DNA from: DATCJA01 sp963734635
GTDB taxonomy: Bacteria; Acidobacteriota; Vicinamibacteria; Vicinamibacterales; UBA2999
Assembly: GCA_963734635.1 (NCBI GenBank)
Contig: CAVTIA010000003.1
Span: 992,001-1,056,000, forward strand
Direction of reading: 5' to 3'
DNA: 64,000 nucleotides
Below, one piece after another: positions 8,685 through 17,006 of this stretch (position 1 is its first letter; each line of letters opens with the position of its first letter). Both the position numbers and the translations under genes were made by a program. The notes beneath the pieces were generated by a model. It did no database searches, had not been told where the DNA came from, and was given only the letters and a program-made list of their open reading frames with translations.

Positions 8685-9722
8685 TCAGTCGTCGAATGCG
8701 AAGATGCGGTTCCAGTCGTTCTTTATGCTGATGACGGTCCAGCCGTCCTTCGTCGCCTCGTCGAAGAGTGCCTGGCTGAAGGTGCCGACCTTGGTGTGGG
8801 GCAAACCGTGCGCCGGCCCGTAGGCATACTCGCGTTGCGCGTCGTCGTGGAGCACCAGCATCATGAGCCGCTTTCCATCGCCGGCCTGGGTGTACTCGAG
8901 CATTTCCCGGTCGCCAGTCGAATTCCCGAAGGCGGCGTACGGCCGGCGGCCGATCATGAAATGGATGCCCTCGGCCTTACCGGCATCGTTGTCGTTCAGG
9001 AGTAGCTTCGGTTCTTTGATGAGCGCGGGCTGGTTGTTTAGGTCGTACACGTACTTCGTTGCGCCTGCTGAGCCCACCACTTGCTCTGGCGGAATGCCGT
9101 AAACCTGCTCGGCGTAGGCGCGGACGAAGTCCTGGCCGCCCCCTGTCACGATGTACGTCTTGTAGCCGTTGGCGCGCAGGTATTGCAGAACCTCTAGCAT
9201 CGGCTGATACACCAAATCGGTGTACGGGCGGTGCCAACGGGGGTGTTTCGCCGTCGCGATCCACCTCTTCGCGTCGGCGGTGAATTCCTCCACGCTCATG
9301 CCGGTGAGTGTTGCGGCGAGGATCTTTTCCAGGTCGGGCAACGTCAATTTCGCGATTGCCGCGCGGTCGCCGGACAGAACCGTCTTGAACGGTTCGACGT
9401 TCTTCAGCTCTGGCTTCTTTGCCACCACCGCCGGGACGCGGTCGAGGCAGTACGCGACCTGCGTGTAGATCGGATGCTCGACCCACAGCGTGCCGTCCTG
9501 ATCGAAGGTCGCGATACGAGCCTCAGGCGGGACGAAGTGCGGACTCGCCTTGTCGGTCGTTGCGCGCACGAAGTCCACAATGCGCTGCTTTGCGGGGCCA
9601 TCGTTCCACGACGGCAGCGGATCTGTTTGCGCATGGGAACTGATGGTGGTGAGGAACAGCGCCAGAAATCCGACCGATAACGCGCGATGGAGTCGGACTG
9701 CGCTGGCACACGCAGCACGCAT
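8685..9722 (-). CDS. Exported HAD-superfamily phosphatase/hydrolase
   Basis: A 345-residue protein with a signal peptide (cleaved near SSHAQ, about residue 31). All HAD motifs are visible: motif I FDQDGTLW with nucleophile Asp74 and acid Asp76, motif II IVTGGG, a motif III Lys near LIKEPK, and motif IV AFGNSTGDREML for Mg2+ binding. It therefore should hydrolyse a phosphoester or a similar bond in the periplasm, but the substrate is not predictable. A modest AAGG ribosome site precedes the ATG. The stop codon touches the start region of the multihaem cytochrome gene, so the two are likely co-transcribed. It is divergent from the sulfatase gene, with which it shares a 300-bp control region. 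Confidence 0.85.
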   Translation of the reverse strand: MRAACASAVRLHRALSVGFLALFLTTISSHAQTDPLPSWNDGPAKQRIVDFVRATTDKASPHFVPPEARIATFDQDGTLWVEHPIYTQVAYCLDRVPAVVAKKPELKNVEPFKTVLSGDRAAIAKLTLPDLEKILAATLTGMSVEEFTADAKRWIATAKHPRWHRPYTDLVYQPMLEVLQYLRANGYKTYIVTGGGQDFVRAYAEQVYGIPPEQVVGSAGATKYVYDLNNQPALIKEPKLLLNDNDAGKAEGIHFMIGRRPYAAFGNSTGDREMLEYTQAGDGKRLMMLVLHDDAQREYAYGPAHGLPHTKVGTFSQALFDEATKDGWTVISIKNDWNRIFAFDD

Positions 9723-9735
9723 AGAGACCTTACCT

Positions 9736-9775
9736 TTTCAGTCGGCACCACTGCCCTTTCAGCTGGCGCCACTGC
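9736..9775. repeat. Two 19-bp imperfect direct repeats upstream of the HAD gene
   Basis: TTTCAGTCGGCACCACTGC and TTTCAGCTGGCGCCACTGC lie 21 bp apart (two helical turns), just upstream of the HAD start and between the divergent HAD and sulfatase genes. Spacing by whole turns is what a tandem operator would show. A chance duplication is equally possible. Confidence 0.4.
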
Positions 9776-10020
9776 ACAGTCGCGCGACGAAAGCACCAGT
9801 TGTGCCAAAGGTTGCGGTTCGGACTCGTCGATCTCGGCGGCGTCATTCCGTGTCGGAGCCATGTAATCCACGCCCCTTTGAGGTACGCCACGAATGCTGG
9901 TGGTCTCGCCAATCGACGAAATCGGCGGATTTGACGGATCTACGGTGCTCTTTTGCGTGGTACGGCGCTTGATGAAGCAACGACCGGCTTTGGAGCAGAG
10001 GCCGTTGAAAGGATGGGAAC

Positions 10021-10605
10021 GTGAGCTACGTTAAGAAGTCCTTGGTTGCAGTAATGCCGCTCGTCTTGCTGGTCCTGGCAGCGAGCCCGGCCGCTGCGCA
10101 GCAGTCGCAGCAGAAGCCGAACATCCTGTTCATCATGGGAGATGACATCGGCTGGATGCAGGTGGGCGCGTACCACCGCGGCATCGGGCTTGGGGAGACA
10201 CCGAACATCGATCGCCTCGCGCGCGAGGGCGCGATGTTCACGACGTATTACGCCATGCAGAGTTGCACGTCCGGCCGCAACGTCTTTTTCACCGGCATGT
10301 ATCCGCTGCGCACGGGCATGATTCCTCCGCAGCTTCCCGGGAGCCCGAGCTATCTCAGACCCGGCACGCCTGCGATCGCCAAGTTTCTGTTAGATCTCGG
10401 CTATACGACCGGACAGTTCGGCAAGAACCACCTTGGCGACCATACGGCGGCGCTGCCGACCGCGCACGGGTTCCAGGAGTACCTGGGGCTATCTGTACCA
10501 CCTCGACGCCATGCAGCAGGTGAGCTTCCCCGACATCAACGCGACGCCGACCAAACAGGGCGTTGCTCCGCCGTGCAAGAACACGCCGATTCCAGGTGTT
10601 CCTGA
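10021..10605 (+). CDS. Sulfatase family protein, N-terminal part (frameshifted)
   Basis: The first part of an arylsulfatase-type enzyme of about 565 residues. A signal peptide ends at AAAQQ (about residue 28). PNILFIMGDDIGWMQ supplies the metal-binding Asp pair. SCTSGRNVFFTGMYPLRTG is the sulfatase signature around the Cys that is converted to formylglycine (C-T-S-G-R, the CxSxR variant, which is a little unusual against the common CxPxR). The frame is valid until the GGGG run at 10485-10488; one G fewer restores the reading into the next entry. Residues after LGLSVPP are out-of-frame. The product would hydrolyse a sulfate ester in the periplasm. Confidence 0.85.
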   Translation: MSYVKKSLVAVMPLVLLVLAASPAAAQQSQQKPNILFIMGDDIGWMQVGAYHRGIGLGETPNIDRLAREGAMFTTYYAMQSCTSGRNVFFTGMYPLRTGMIPPQLPGSPSYLRPGTPAIAKFLLDLGYTTGQFGKNHLGDHTAALPTAHGFQEYLGLSVPPRRHAAGELPRHQRDADQTGRCSAVQEHADSRCS

Positions 10606-11731
10606 GGTCCCCGGCGCCGTCGATCCCCAGACCACCATCTGTCTGACGCCTCCGCGTCCCGTGCTCTCGTGCGTGTCCTCCGACGGCACCGCGAAGACCC
10701 AGAACTGCAGGGACGAGGGGCCGCTGACACTCGACCGTTCGAGAACGGTTGACGAGGAGATCTCGGCCAGGGTGATCGACTTCCTCGATCGCAACGACCC
10801 CAGGAAGACGAACAAGCCGTTCTTCGTCTGGTACAACCCGGCGCGCATGCACGTCACGACCGTGCTGTCGCCGAAGTACGACGCCATGCTGGGCGAGCGG
10901 GGCGGCAAGGACTGGGGCACCAACGAAGCCGGCATGAAGCAGATGGACGACAACATCGGCCTGGTATTCGCGAAACTGGAACAGATGGGACAGATGGAGA
11001 ACACCATCATCGTGTTCACCACCGACAACGGCGCGGAGGCCATCACCTTCCCCGACGGCGGCGTGACGCCGTTCAAGGGCCAGAAGGGAGAGGCCTACGA
11101 AGGTGGCTATCGCGCTCCCGCCGTGATCCGCTGGCCCGGAACGATCAAGCCCGGGACCGTTTTCACAGAGATGTTCTCCGCGCTCGACTGGATGCCGACC
11201 TTCGTGGAGATTGCCGGCGGCCCCAAGGGTGAAGGGCTCAAGCAGCAGATCGAGGCCGGAAAGTACCCGGGCATCGTGAAGACCACGTTGGACGGCGTCA
11301 ACCAGATCGACTATCTGACCGGCCGGTCCCCGAACTCGGCGCGAGACGTCTTCTATTACTTCTCGGGCGCAACGCCCTCCGCGGTCCGCTACAAGAACTG
11401 GAAGATGTACTACAGCATGTCGCAGCCTGGCGCTGACGGCTGGATCCTGCCGCTCATCCCGTTCCATTTCACGCTGGTGCAGAACATCCGCCGCGACCCG
11501 TTCGAGCAGGCGGTCGGCATCGACCAGAAGAGCGCGATGAGCATAGGCGGCGCAATTGGCGCTCCGGCGACAGCCTTCCAGTACGACTGGAACATGCTGC
11601 CCATCGGTCAGCAGCTATGGCTGCGGTGGTTCGAGACGCTCAAGGCGTATCCGCCCCTGCAGGCGCCGGAGAGCTACAACCTCACGCAGGTAATGGATCA
11701 AATCAAGAGCGGCGGCCACGCGAGCCAGTAG
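10489..11731 (+). CDS. Sulfatase family protein, C-terminal part (frameshifted)
   Basis: This continues the sulfatase in the second frame, starting at YLYHLDAMQQ. It contains the second metal-binding segment IIVFTTDNGAEA (Asp-Asn pair), a Lys-Gly-rich active-site loop (FKGQKGEAYEGGYRAPAVIRWPG) typical of sulfatases, and the domain of four-stranded sheet near the C-terminus (SAVRYKNWKMYY). An insert with four Cys residues (VAPPCK, TTICL, VLSCVSS, TQNCRD) lies early in this half and may form disulfides. A perfect hairpin follows the gene at 11761. No sulfatase-maturing enzyme is encoded nearby. Confidence 0.85.
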
Positions 11732-12106
11732 TCCACGACGCGAACACAACTTGGCCTGTGCGGACGTCCCTCCAAAAGGGACGTCCGCTGTGTATCAGGG
11801 TTGACAGGCACGGTTCAGAAAGCCGTCCCGAACCAGCGGCAGCTCTCCCGCCAACATCCAGACGAGAACGCTGGAACGCGGATTGCCCCGTCGCTCCCGG
11901 CGTGACGGGGGGCACAGGCTGCCGAAACGGGCGTCTTACCCCGCAAAACATCAGTGAGTTGACTGGATCGCCAGTAACGTGAAAGCGGGGCAGGTGCTCG
12001 TTACCCGCGACATGGCGTGACCACGGCGAGTCTGAGCGCGGGCTGTTGGTCCTAGCTGCGATCGTGAAACTGGCGCGTCGGGAATCCATCCAAAGTGGAG
12101 CGCGAC
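11732..12106 (+). other. Intergenic between sulfatase and TolC-like gene
   Basis: Apart from the hairpin at 11761 I see no gene. The last 15 bases hold GTGGAGCGCGAC, which supplies the GGAG ribosome site for the ATG at 12107. Confidence 0.4.
11761..11787 (+). terminator. Perfect 11-bp hairpin downstream of the sulfatase
   Basis: CGGACGTCCCT pairs exactly with AGGGACGTCCG around a CCAAA loop, about 30 bp after the sulfatase stop. The flank is not U-rich, so termination may need help from Rho. Confidence 0.55.
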
Positions 12107-12499
12107 ATGCTGAAGCTGAGAACTGGGCAAGAAAAGTCTCCGAGCCTCTGGTTGAAACTCGCGGCCGCAGCGCCAGGGTTACTCATGTTTGGAGCGGTGT
12201 TGAGCGCGCAAGATCCCGGCACCACCGCTTCGCAGGAGAGCTCGCTCGTCCGGTCTAATCAAGGGCGTCACCTCACGTTGGACTACGCACAGCAAGTGGC
12301 ATCCCAGCCGGATACGCTCCTTGCGAGGCTTGGACAACTTGAAGTCGACACGGCCAGGCAACTTCGACTCGCCACGAGGGCCGACTATTTTCCACAGATC
12401 GCGACCGTGTTTTACACTGCGCATTTCAACAAGTTCCTGGGTCCCGAATTCGTCTTGCGCCCGCACGAGCACTGGGAGCACTGGGAGCACCAACGATAG
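12107..12499 (+). CDS. TolC-family outer membrane efflux protein, N-terminal part (frameshifted)
   Basis: The signal peptide (KLAAAAPGLLMFGAVLSAQ) is followed by the start of an outer membrane efflux channel, with LTLDYAQQVASQ as the first helix typical of the family and ARLGQLEVDTARQLRLATRADYFPQIATVFYTAHFNKF as helix plus strand. ATG 12107 is chosen over the GTG at 12095 because GGAG is 6 bases upstream. The frame ends at a TAG just after a 9-bp tandem repeat (GAGCACTGG, 2.7 copies, 12467-12490). The homologous sequence resumes one frame away at once (TIGFPLFGQDQNF). Confidence 0.75.
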   Translation: MLKLRTGQEKSPSLWLKLAAAAPGLLMFGAVLSAQDPGTTASQESSLVRSNQGRHLTLDYAQQVASQPDTLLARLGQLEVDTARQLRLATRADYFPQIATVFYTAHFNKFLGPEFVLRPHEHWEHWEHQR

Positions 12500-13458
12500 G
12501 CTTTCCACTCTTTGGTCAGGACCAGAACTTCATTGCGGTGACCGCGACACAGCCAATCACGCCTCTATTCAAGGTTCGCGAGGCGGTCGCCATCGCGCGA
12601 GCTGACGAGAACATCGCGCGCGCAAAGGCGGGGATGGCGGTCGCCACAAACGCAAGTGCCGTAGAGAAGAACTATTTCGACCTGCTCCTCGCGCAGAAGG
12701 AAGCGGCGCTCGCTGAAACGAGAGTCCGGAACGCGCGAGCTGGACAGGGTGCAGGCACGACCCTCGTTACGCTGAGCGTGGAGCAATCAGGCGTGGAAAC
12801 AGTAGACGCTGATTACGCGCTGCGGGAGGCATCCAGCAAAGTAGGGACACTGACCGCCTCCCTCAATGAGTTGCTCGGATGGCCGGCGGATACGCCTCTG
12901 GAGCTCGAGCCGCCCGCGCCACTCGCCGAAACGCTCTCGCTGCAGCAGGTGGTGGCCCAAGCCCTCAAAGCGAATGCAGATGTGATCGAAGCGGAGCAGA
13001 ACGTCAGAAAAGCTGAAGCCGCTTCGAACCTGTCGAAGCTGGACTACGTCCCCGATATCGCGGTGACCGGCGGCTATGTCTTTCAGGATGATGTCATCCC
13101 GGCGCTACCCGAAGACTTCACGTACATCGCCGTGATAGGCACGTACAACATCTTCGATTTCGGGAAGCGCGAGTACTCCATGAAGGCACGCAGCAGTCAG
13201 CTGCGAATGGCGCGCACCGCACTGGAGCTGACCAAGGCGAAGGTCGCGGCGAGCGCCAGGGCAAGTTACATGGAGCTGGAACAGGCTCGCGCGCGGAGCG
13301 AACACGCTCGTGGCGCGGGGGCAGCGACCATCCGCGATGCGAAATACGCGACCGCTGACGCTGATGTCCGGTCGGCACAGACGCAACTTGAAGTGCTCCG
13401 ACTCGACTATCAACATCGCCAGGCTTATGCAAGACTGAAAGCGCTGATGGGACAGTAG
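12490..13458 (+). CDS. TolC-family outer membrane efflux protein, C-terminal part (frameshifted)
   Basis: This continues the TolC-like protein. Long heptad-rich helices (ADENIARAKAGMAVATNASAVEKNYFDLLLAQKEAALAE and VAQALKANADVIEAEQNVRKAEAASNLSKLDYVPDIAV) are the paired periplasmic tunnel helices. The strand VIPALPEDFTYIAVIGTYNIFDFGKRE enters the outer membrane barrel. The protein ends in another helical pair with RLKALMGQ. The intact product would be about 450 residues, a normal TolC length. No HlyD-type adaptor or RND/ABC pump gene is adjacent, so its transporter partner is unknown. Confidence 0.8.
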   Translation, partial: PTIGFPLFGQDQNFIAVTATQPITPLFKVREAVAIARADENIARAKAGMAVATNASAVEKNYFDLLLAQKEAALAETRVRNARAGQGAGTTLVTLSVEQSGVETVDADYALREASSKVGTLTASLNELLGWPADTPLELEPPAPLAETLSLQQVVAQALKANADVIEAEQNVRKAEAASNLSKLDYVPDIAVTGGYVFQDDVIPALPEDFTYIAVIGTYNIFDFGKREYSMKARSSQLRMARTALELTKAKVAASARASYMELEQARARSEHARGAGAATIRDAKYATADADVRSAQTQLEVLRLDYQHRQAYARLKALMGQ

Positions 13459-13495
13459 CGAGATAGGCGTGAACGCTCGCGGCCGGCCGAGAAAG

Positions 13496-14680
13496 TTACT
13501 GCGGGCGATGGTGGACGAAAAACCTGTCGCTCGGCCAGAGGAAGTATTCGGGATGTGTCCGGCACACATCCCAATCCGCGCCACCGCGAATCGCCGGACA
13601 GATGTACTGCAGATAATCGCTGAATGCCTCCCGGGCGAGATGGGAGCTCAGGGTCTCTAGCTGCCCGGCAGCCCCATTGGAATATTCGCGCGCAGCCTCC
13701 TTGATGTCCTCGAGAGCGGTTCCTTTGAATCCGTACGAGACGACGGTGTCTTCCTCTTCGCCGAGCTGCACGATCCTGAAGTCAACTGGAATGGTGGGGT
13801 CCTCCGCGTATGCGATGAAGGACACGAGTGCGCCGACTTCGAAGTCGTCGCGGCTTGGGAACATGCTCGCCCTGCCGCCTTCTGTGGGGTGGTTGTGAAA
13901 GACGATCATCCGCTTCCCTGTCTTGACGATGGCCTTCACTCTTTCCGAATCATGCTCGACGCCGCCACTCGCAGCCCGGAGCGTCACGTCGTGTAACTCG
14001 CCGTTGTACACAAGGAGACGTTCCCTCCCGTCGGCGTGCAATCTGAAATACTGCACCGCGCGCCGGTCGGCCTCGTCGCTCTCTCGGGGCGCTGGAAGGA
14101 GCGCCACGTCCTTCACCCTTTTGAGAAACCACTCGTACGTCAACCTGTCCCAACGCTGGTAGGCCGCATACGCCTGCAGGTACTGCTCGTAGCGAGACTC
14201 TCCGACGACCTGCAGCACACAACGTTCCTCGGCGACCTCCGTGTTTCCGCCGTTACGGTGGTATCCGGACAGATCGTCGTTCATCACATGGCACACCTCA
14301 TGGAGCGCTGACGCCTCGAAGAGAATCTCCGGCTGTTGCTCCAGAAAGGTCGCGGTGACGTTGATGATGAAGGACTGGTTGCGCATCTCCTCGTTGCGCA
14401 CCACTTCCGTGAAGACGTCGCCGACGGTTGCGGGATATCCGGCGGCAACTGGATGATTCACCAGCCGGAGCACGATCTTGTAGCTCGCGCCCAGGCGCGA
14501 CATCGCTTCAGCGATCTTGCGCTGGTACGCTGCCTGCTTCGCGTTCAGTCCGCGCTCAGTAATACAGGCCTGCGAGATCTCGAAACCCGCGTGGCAGGGC
14601 GACGATCGAGCCTGACCGGACGCTGGCGATGTCATCAGCAACAGAACGCAGCCCACCAGCGTCCCCACACTTCTCCCCAC
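13496..14680 (-). CDS. Secreted two-domain protein with an HExxH zinc site and a JAMM/MPN zinc site
   Basis: 394 residues with an N-terminal signal peptide (LVGCVLLLMTSPASGQA). I do not recognise the full protein. The N-terminal half has an HExxH site, ALHEVCHVMNDD (His127, Glu128, His131), with Glu residues about 18-25 positions later (EVAEERC) that could be the third zinc ligand, as in gluzincins. The C-terminal half has a JAMM signature: FHNHP (His262, His264) followed by SRDD (Ser276 to Asp279), in a setting like RadC and the deubiquitinase-like MPN+ folds, with a loop longer by about 3-4 residues. An upstream Glu (YNGELHD or GGVEHD) could complete the JAMM site. Two metalloprotease-type sites on one exported chain is not a layout I know. 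Function is unknown. It is monocistronic, converging on the TolC gene. Confidence 0.65.
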   Translation of the reverse strand: MGRSVGTLVGCVLLLMTSPASGQARSSPCHAGFEISQACITERGLNAKQAAYQRKIAEAMSRLGASYKIVLRLVNHPVAAGYPATVGDVFTEVVRNEEMRNQSFIINVTATFLEQQPEILFEASALHEVCHVMNDDLSGYHRNGGNTEVAEERCVLQVVGESRYEQYLQAYAAYQRWDRLTYEWFLKRVKDVALLPAPRESDEADRRAVQYFRLHADGRERLLVYNGELHDVTLRAASGGVEHDSERVKAIVKTGKRMIVFHNHPTEGGRASMFPSRDDFEVGALVSFIAYAEDPTIPVDFRIVQLGEEEDTVVSYGFKGTALEDIKEAAREYSNGAAGQLETLSSHLAREAFSDYLQYICPAIRGGADWDVCRTHPEYFLWPSDRFFVHHRPQ

Positions 14681-15208
14681 GACTCGTCCCCCGATCGCTT
14701 GTTGCTGTTGGCTCTAGCGAGCGGGGGATGTTACTACACGACTAGCGAGGCTGCGCCTCGGACCGGCGAGCATGTGGCGCCGCCTCGTTGTTCTAGTGCC
14801 GTGACCGCGGCGACGGCTCCGTTCGAGAGTTCTCCGAAGACCTATTTCCTTTGTATTCGTTCAAGGCGTGCTCGACCTACCGGTTCGCCGCCGCCGGCGC
14901 GGCGCGGCGGAAATCGGCCTCCGCGTCGCCGCCCGTCGCCGGCGCGGCGAGTAGGAGCAGACTCGAACGACATGTGCCAGGCACATGAATCGTTCCAGCT
15001 ACTTCGCGACTCCTCGAACGCACTGTGAGGAACTCGCCGCGGAATCTCGCTGCGCCCGATTTCCACCTTTCGGCGTGCGTGCCGCTTGCGCAGGCGGCCA
15101 CGATCCGGCAGGTCGAGCGCACGTCCAGCGCAGACTGGTCTGTGTTTCGCTGCGAGCACTGCTGGGAGTTGGGAATTGGGAGTTGGAAGTTGAGCCGGCT
15201 CGCCGACG
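14681..15208. other. Non-coding region with GC-rich palindromes and a heptamer repeat
   Basis: A minus-strand frame stays open here only as nonsense read-through of the DUF2490-like gene after its frameshift. The true stop is at 15209. The stretch 14888-14948 is built of GCCGCCGGCGCGGCG-like palindromes that could fold strongly. The heptamer tract at 15162 lies next to the true stop. No gene is supported. Confidence 0.5.
15162..15194. repeat. Degenerate heptamer tandem repeat (TTGGGAG-type)
   Basis: Successive 7-base units read CTGGGAG, TTGGGAA, TTGGGAG, TTGGAAG, TTGAGCC. The array is about 4.5 units long and lies just past the true end of the DUF2490-like gene. A similar heptamer array with a different unit (TTGTGAC) occurs at 33873, also right after a gene. 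Confidence 0.7.
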
Positions 15209-15968
15209 TCACCAGACGCGCTGTACCAGCAAATCGATTGCGTGGTTGACTCGCGCTGAACCCTTCGTTGGCCGAATTGCGCGAACGATCCCAGACGTAC
15301 AGCGTTTGGAATCGCCACGCACGGTCGTGTCGGTGGCCGACGCCCGCACGGATTCGCTGCTGGTTGGCGAAGCGTTCGTCCGGATCGTTGCGCGGCCAGA
15401 ACCACTCCACGTCCGCCTGCAGGTAGGTCGCGCCATTATCCGTGATGCTCGAGCGGTTCAGCGGGTACAACGCCTGCACCCGGTTTCGGAGGCGCCGTGT
15501 CGATGAGTCCGGCTGGTCGGTGGAGTAATAGAGGTTGCGCCACTCCAGGCGGAGCAGGTCGCGCAAAACGAGCCGGCGCAACGGCCGGTTCTCCCTGGCG
15601 AGCTCGTCGAACACATGTGTGAGCACATGGAACTGGACCCCCACACGCGGGGCGATCTCCGTCGAATCCAGATCATTCGTCTGCCGCGTTCGACCCAGCT
15701 TCAGCTCACCCAGTACATCGAACCACTTGCTCGGGGTGTATTGGATGGACGGTGTGACGTCGAGCGTGACCCAGCCCGGGTCGTCCGCTGGCTTGGATAC
15801 GAGTACCTGCGGCTCCGTATCGACGCCGAGGGTGAGTCGATGATCCTTGATCCAGCTGAATGTGACGTTCCCCCACAGTTGCAGTTCGGTTTGCGCCGCG
15901 GCCGTGCAAGGTGTGAGGAATGCGACGAGCAGTGCTCCAACCGCTGAGAGTCTTCGATGAACCCGCAT
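15209..15968 (-). CDS. DUF2490-like outer membrane protein (frameshift near C-terminus)
   Basis: An exported beta-barrel of about 250 residues with a signal peptide ending at TAAAQT (about residue 27). The strand pattern LQLWGNVTFSWIKDHRLTLGVDTEPQ, then FDVLGELKLGRTRQTN, LDSTEIAPRVGVQFHV and RLRNRVQALYPLNR, resembles DUF2490 proteins. As read, the frame runs on for about 120 low-complexity residues to 14877. Skipping one base at about 15248 instead gives NHAIDLLVQRVW and a stop at 15209. That is a typical closing beta-strand with a terminal aromatic, as recognised by the BAM machinery. I therefore place the real end at 15209. Neighbouring genes give no functional clue. Confidence 0.6.
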
Positions 15969-16053
15969 TGCGTTCAGAGCCAGGCAGGAGAAATGAAGCG
16001 ACGGAACCCGGAAGTCCCGCCGCTCGATAGTTGATGACGAGTTGCGGCGTTCT

Positions 16054-16833
16054 TCAGAGTTTGAAGGTGAAGCCGAACAGCGGTCCTTGCATCGCGGTAT
16101 CTAACAGCACGCGATCCTTGTCGTAGTCCACTTTCAAATAGCGGTACGCAAAGGAAACCGCGTAATGGGCACCGATATCCATGCCGACTGTTCCAAGGAG
16201 CTGATAGGTCAAGCCCGACCCGCCGCCACCGACGTCGCCGTAGGCGCTCACCCACGATTCGCCCGGCAGGGCTCTTCTTGCTCTCACCCCGACGATCGCA
16301 TCAACCCAGTTCCGGCTGGCTTGCATCTCAATACTGGGCAGCACACCGGCGCGGAATTCCAGCTCTGACTTCAGGTGCCAGTACCGAATGCCGCCGAGAG
16401 CGTCTATCGACGAGCCGTCGGTGTCCAGGACCCGGTAACCGGCTTCCGGAGTGAGGATGAACAGTCTCTGCTCGGGCCTTACGCTCGAGACCAACGGTCC
16501 AGGAGTCGCACGCTGCCCTCGAAGATCTGTATAGAGAGCGTCGGCCAGGACAACGAGATTTTCCCGCCGGACCTCTCCAAGCACCATGGCGGCAAAGTGC
16601 AGATGCTTGAGAATATTGCTGAACGATGCATCGACGTTGGCGGTGCGATTCCCGATTCCTACGTCACCGTCGATCGCGGAGCCCCAGAGATACGGAACCA
16701 GTTCGAACTGCCAGTCCGGCGTCGAAGACTGGGAAGCCGTTTGCGCAGCCGCAGAAGCCGTTTGCGCGGATGCAACTGACGTCCATAACATCAGACCAGC
16801 GATAACTCCGAGAGCGAAAGATCGTCTGCTCAC
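16054..16833 (-). CDS. Outer membrane beta-barrel protein of unknown function
   Basis: 259 residues. The GTG at 16833 follows a purine-rich AAGGAA ribosome site and opens a signal peptide ending at SVASAQT. A Ala/Ser/Gln linker follows, and then WQFELVPYLWGSAIDGDVGIGN. This is the opening strand often seen in a family of conserved barrel proteins with a PYLW motif. Strands alternate regularly to the C-terminal GPLFGFTFKL, which ends in a hydrophobic residue as barrel proteins do. GIRYWHL and VGVRARRALP strands are also family-like. Function is unknown, perhaps a porin-like or structural barrel. It is upstream of the DUF2490-like gene on the same strand, about 85 bp away, so the two barrels may be co-expressed. 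Confidence 0.65.
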   Translation of the reverse strand: MSRRSFALGVIAGLMLWTSVASAQTASAAAQTASQSSTPDWQFELVPYLWGSAIDGDVGIGNRTANVDASFSNILKHLHFAAMVLGEVRRENLVVLADALYTDLRGQRATPGPLVSSVRPEQRLFILTPEAGYRVLDTDGSSIDALGGIRYWHLKSELEFRAGVLPSIEMQASRNWVDAIVGVRARRALPGESWVSAYGDVGGGGSGLTYQLLGTVGMDIGAHYAVSFAYRYLKVDYDKDRVLLDTAMQGPLFGFTFKL

Positions 16834-17006
16834 ATTTCCTTCCTTCCCCTGGTGCGTGATCACAGATTGGAGGCCCGCAGCACGCGCGCTCGAGGTTGAG
16901 TCCAATCGAACCATGCCCCTAGCCGCATGACCCGTGCCGCGTTGCGTGCGAATGTGGTGAGACTTTCGGCGGAACGCACGCGACGTGAGTCTTTGCAAGC
17001 CGCGGC

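Noticed and set aside
10355..11467. 370-codon minus-strand frame opposite the sulfatase
   Set aside because: Shadow of the sulfatase, whose metal-binding motifs are in the plus strand.
14888..14948. GC-rich palindromic stretch as a structured RNA or replication origin
   Set aside because: It is built from simple GCCGCCGGCGCGG runs with no conserved pairing pattern, DnaA boxes or AT-rich unwinding region.
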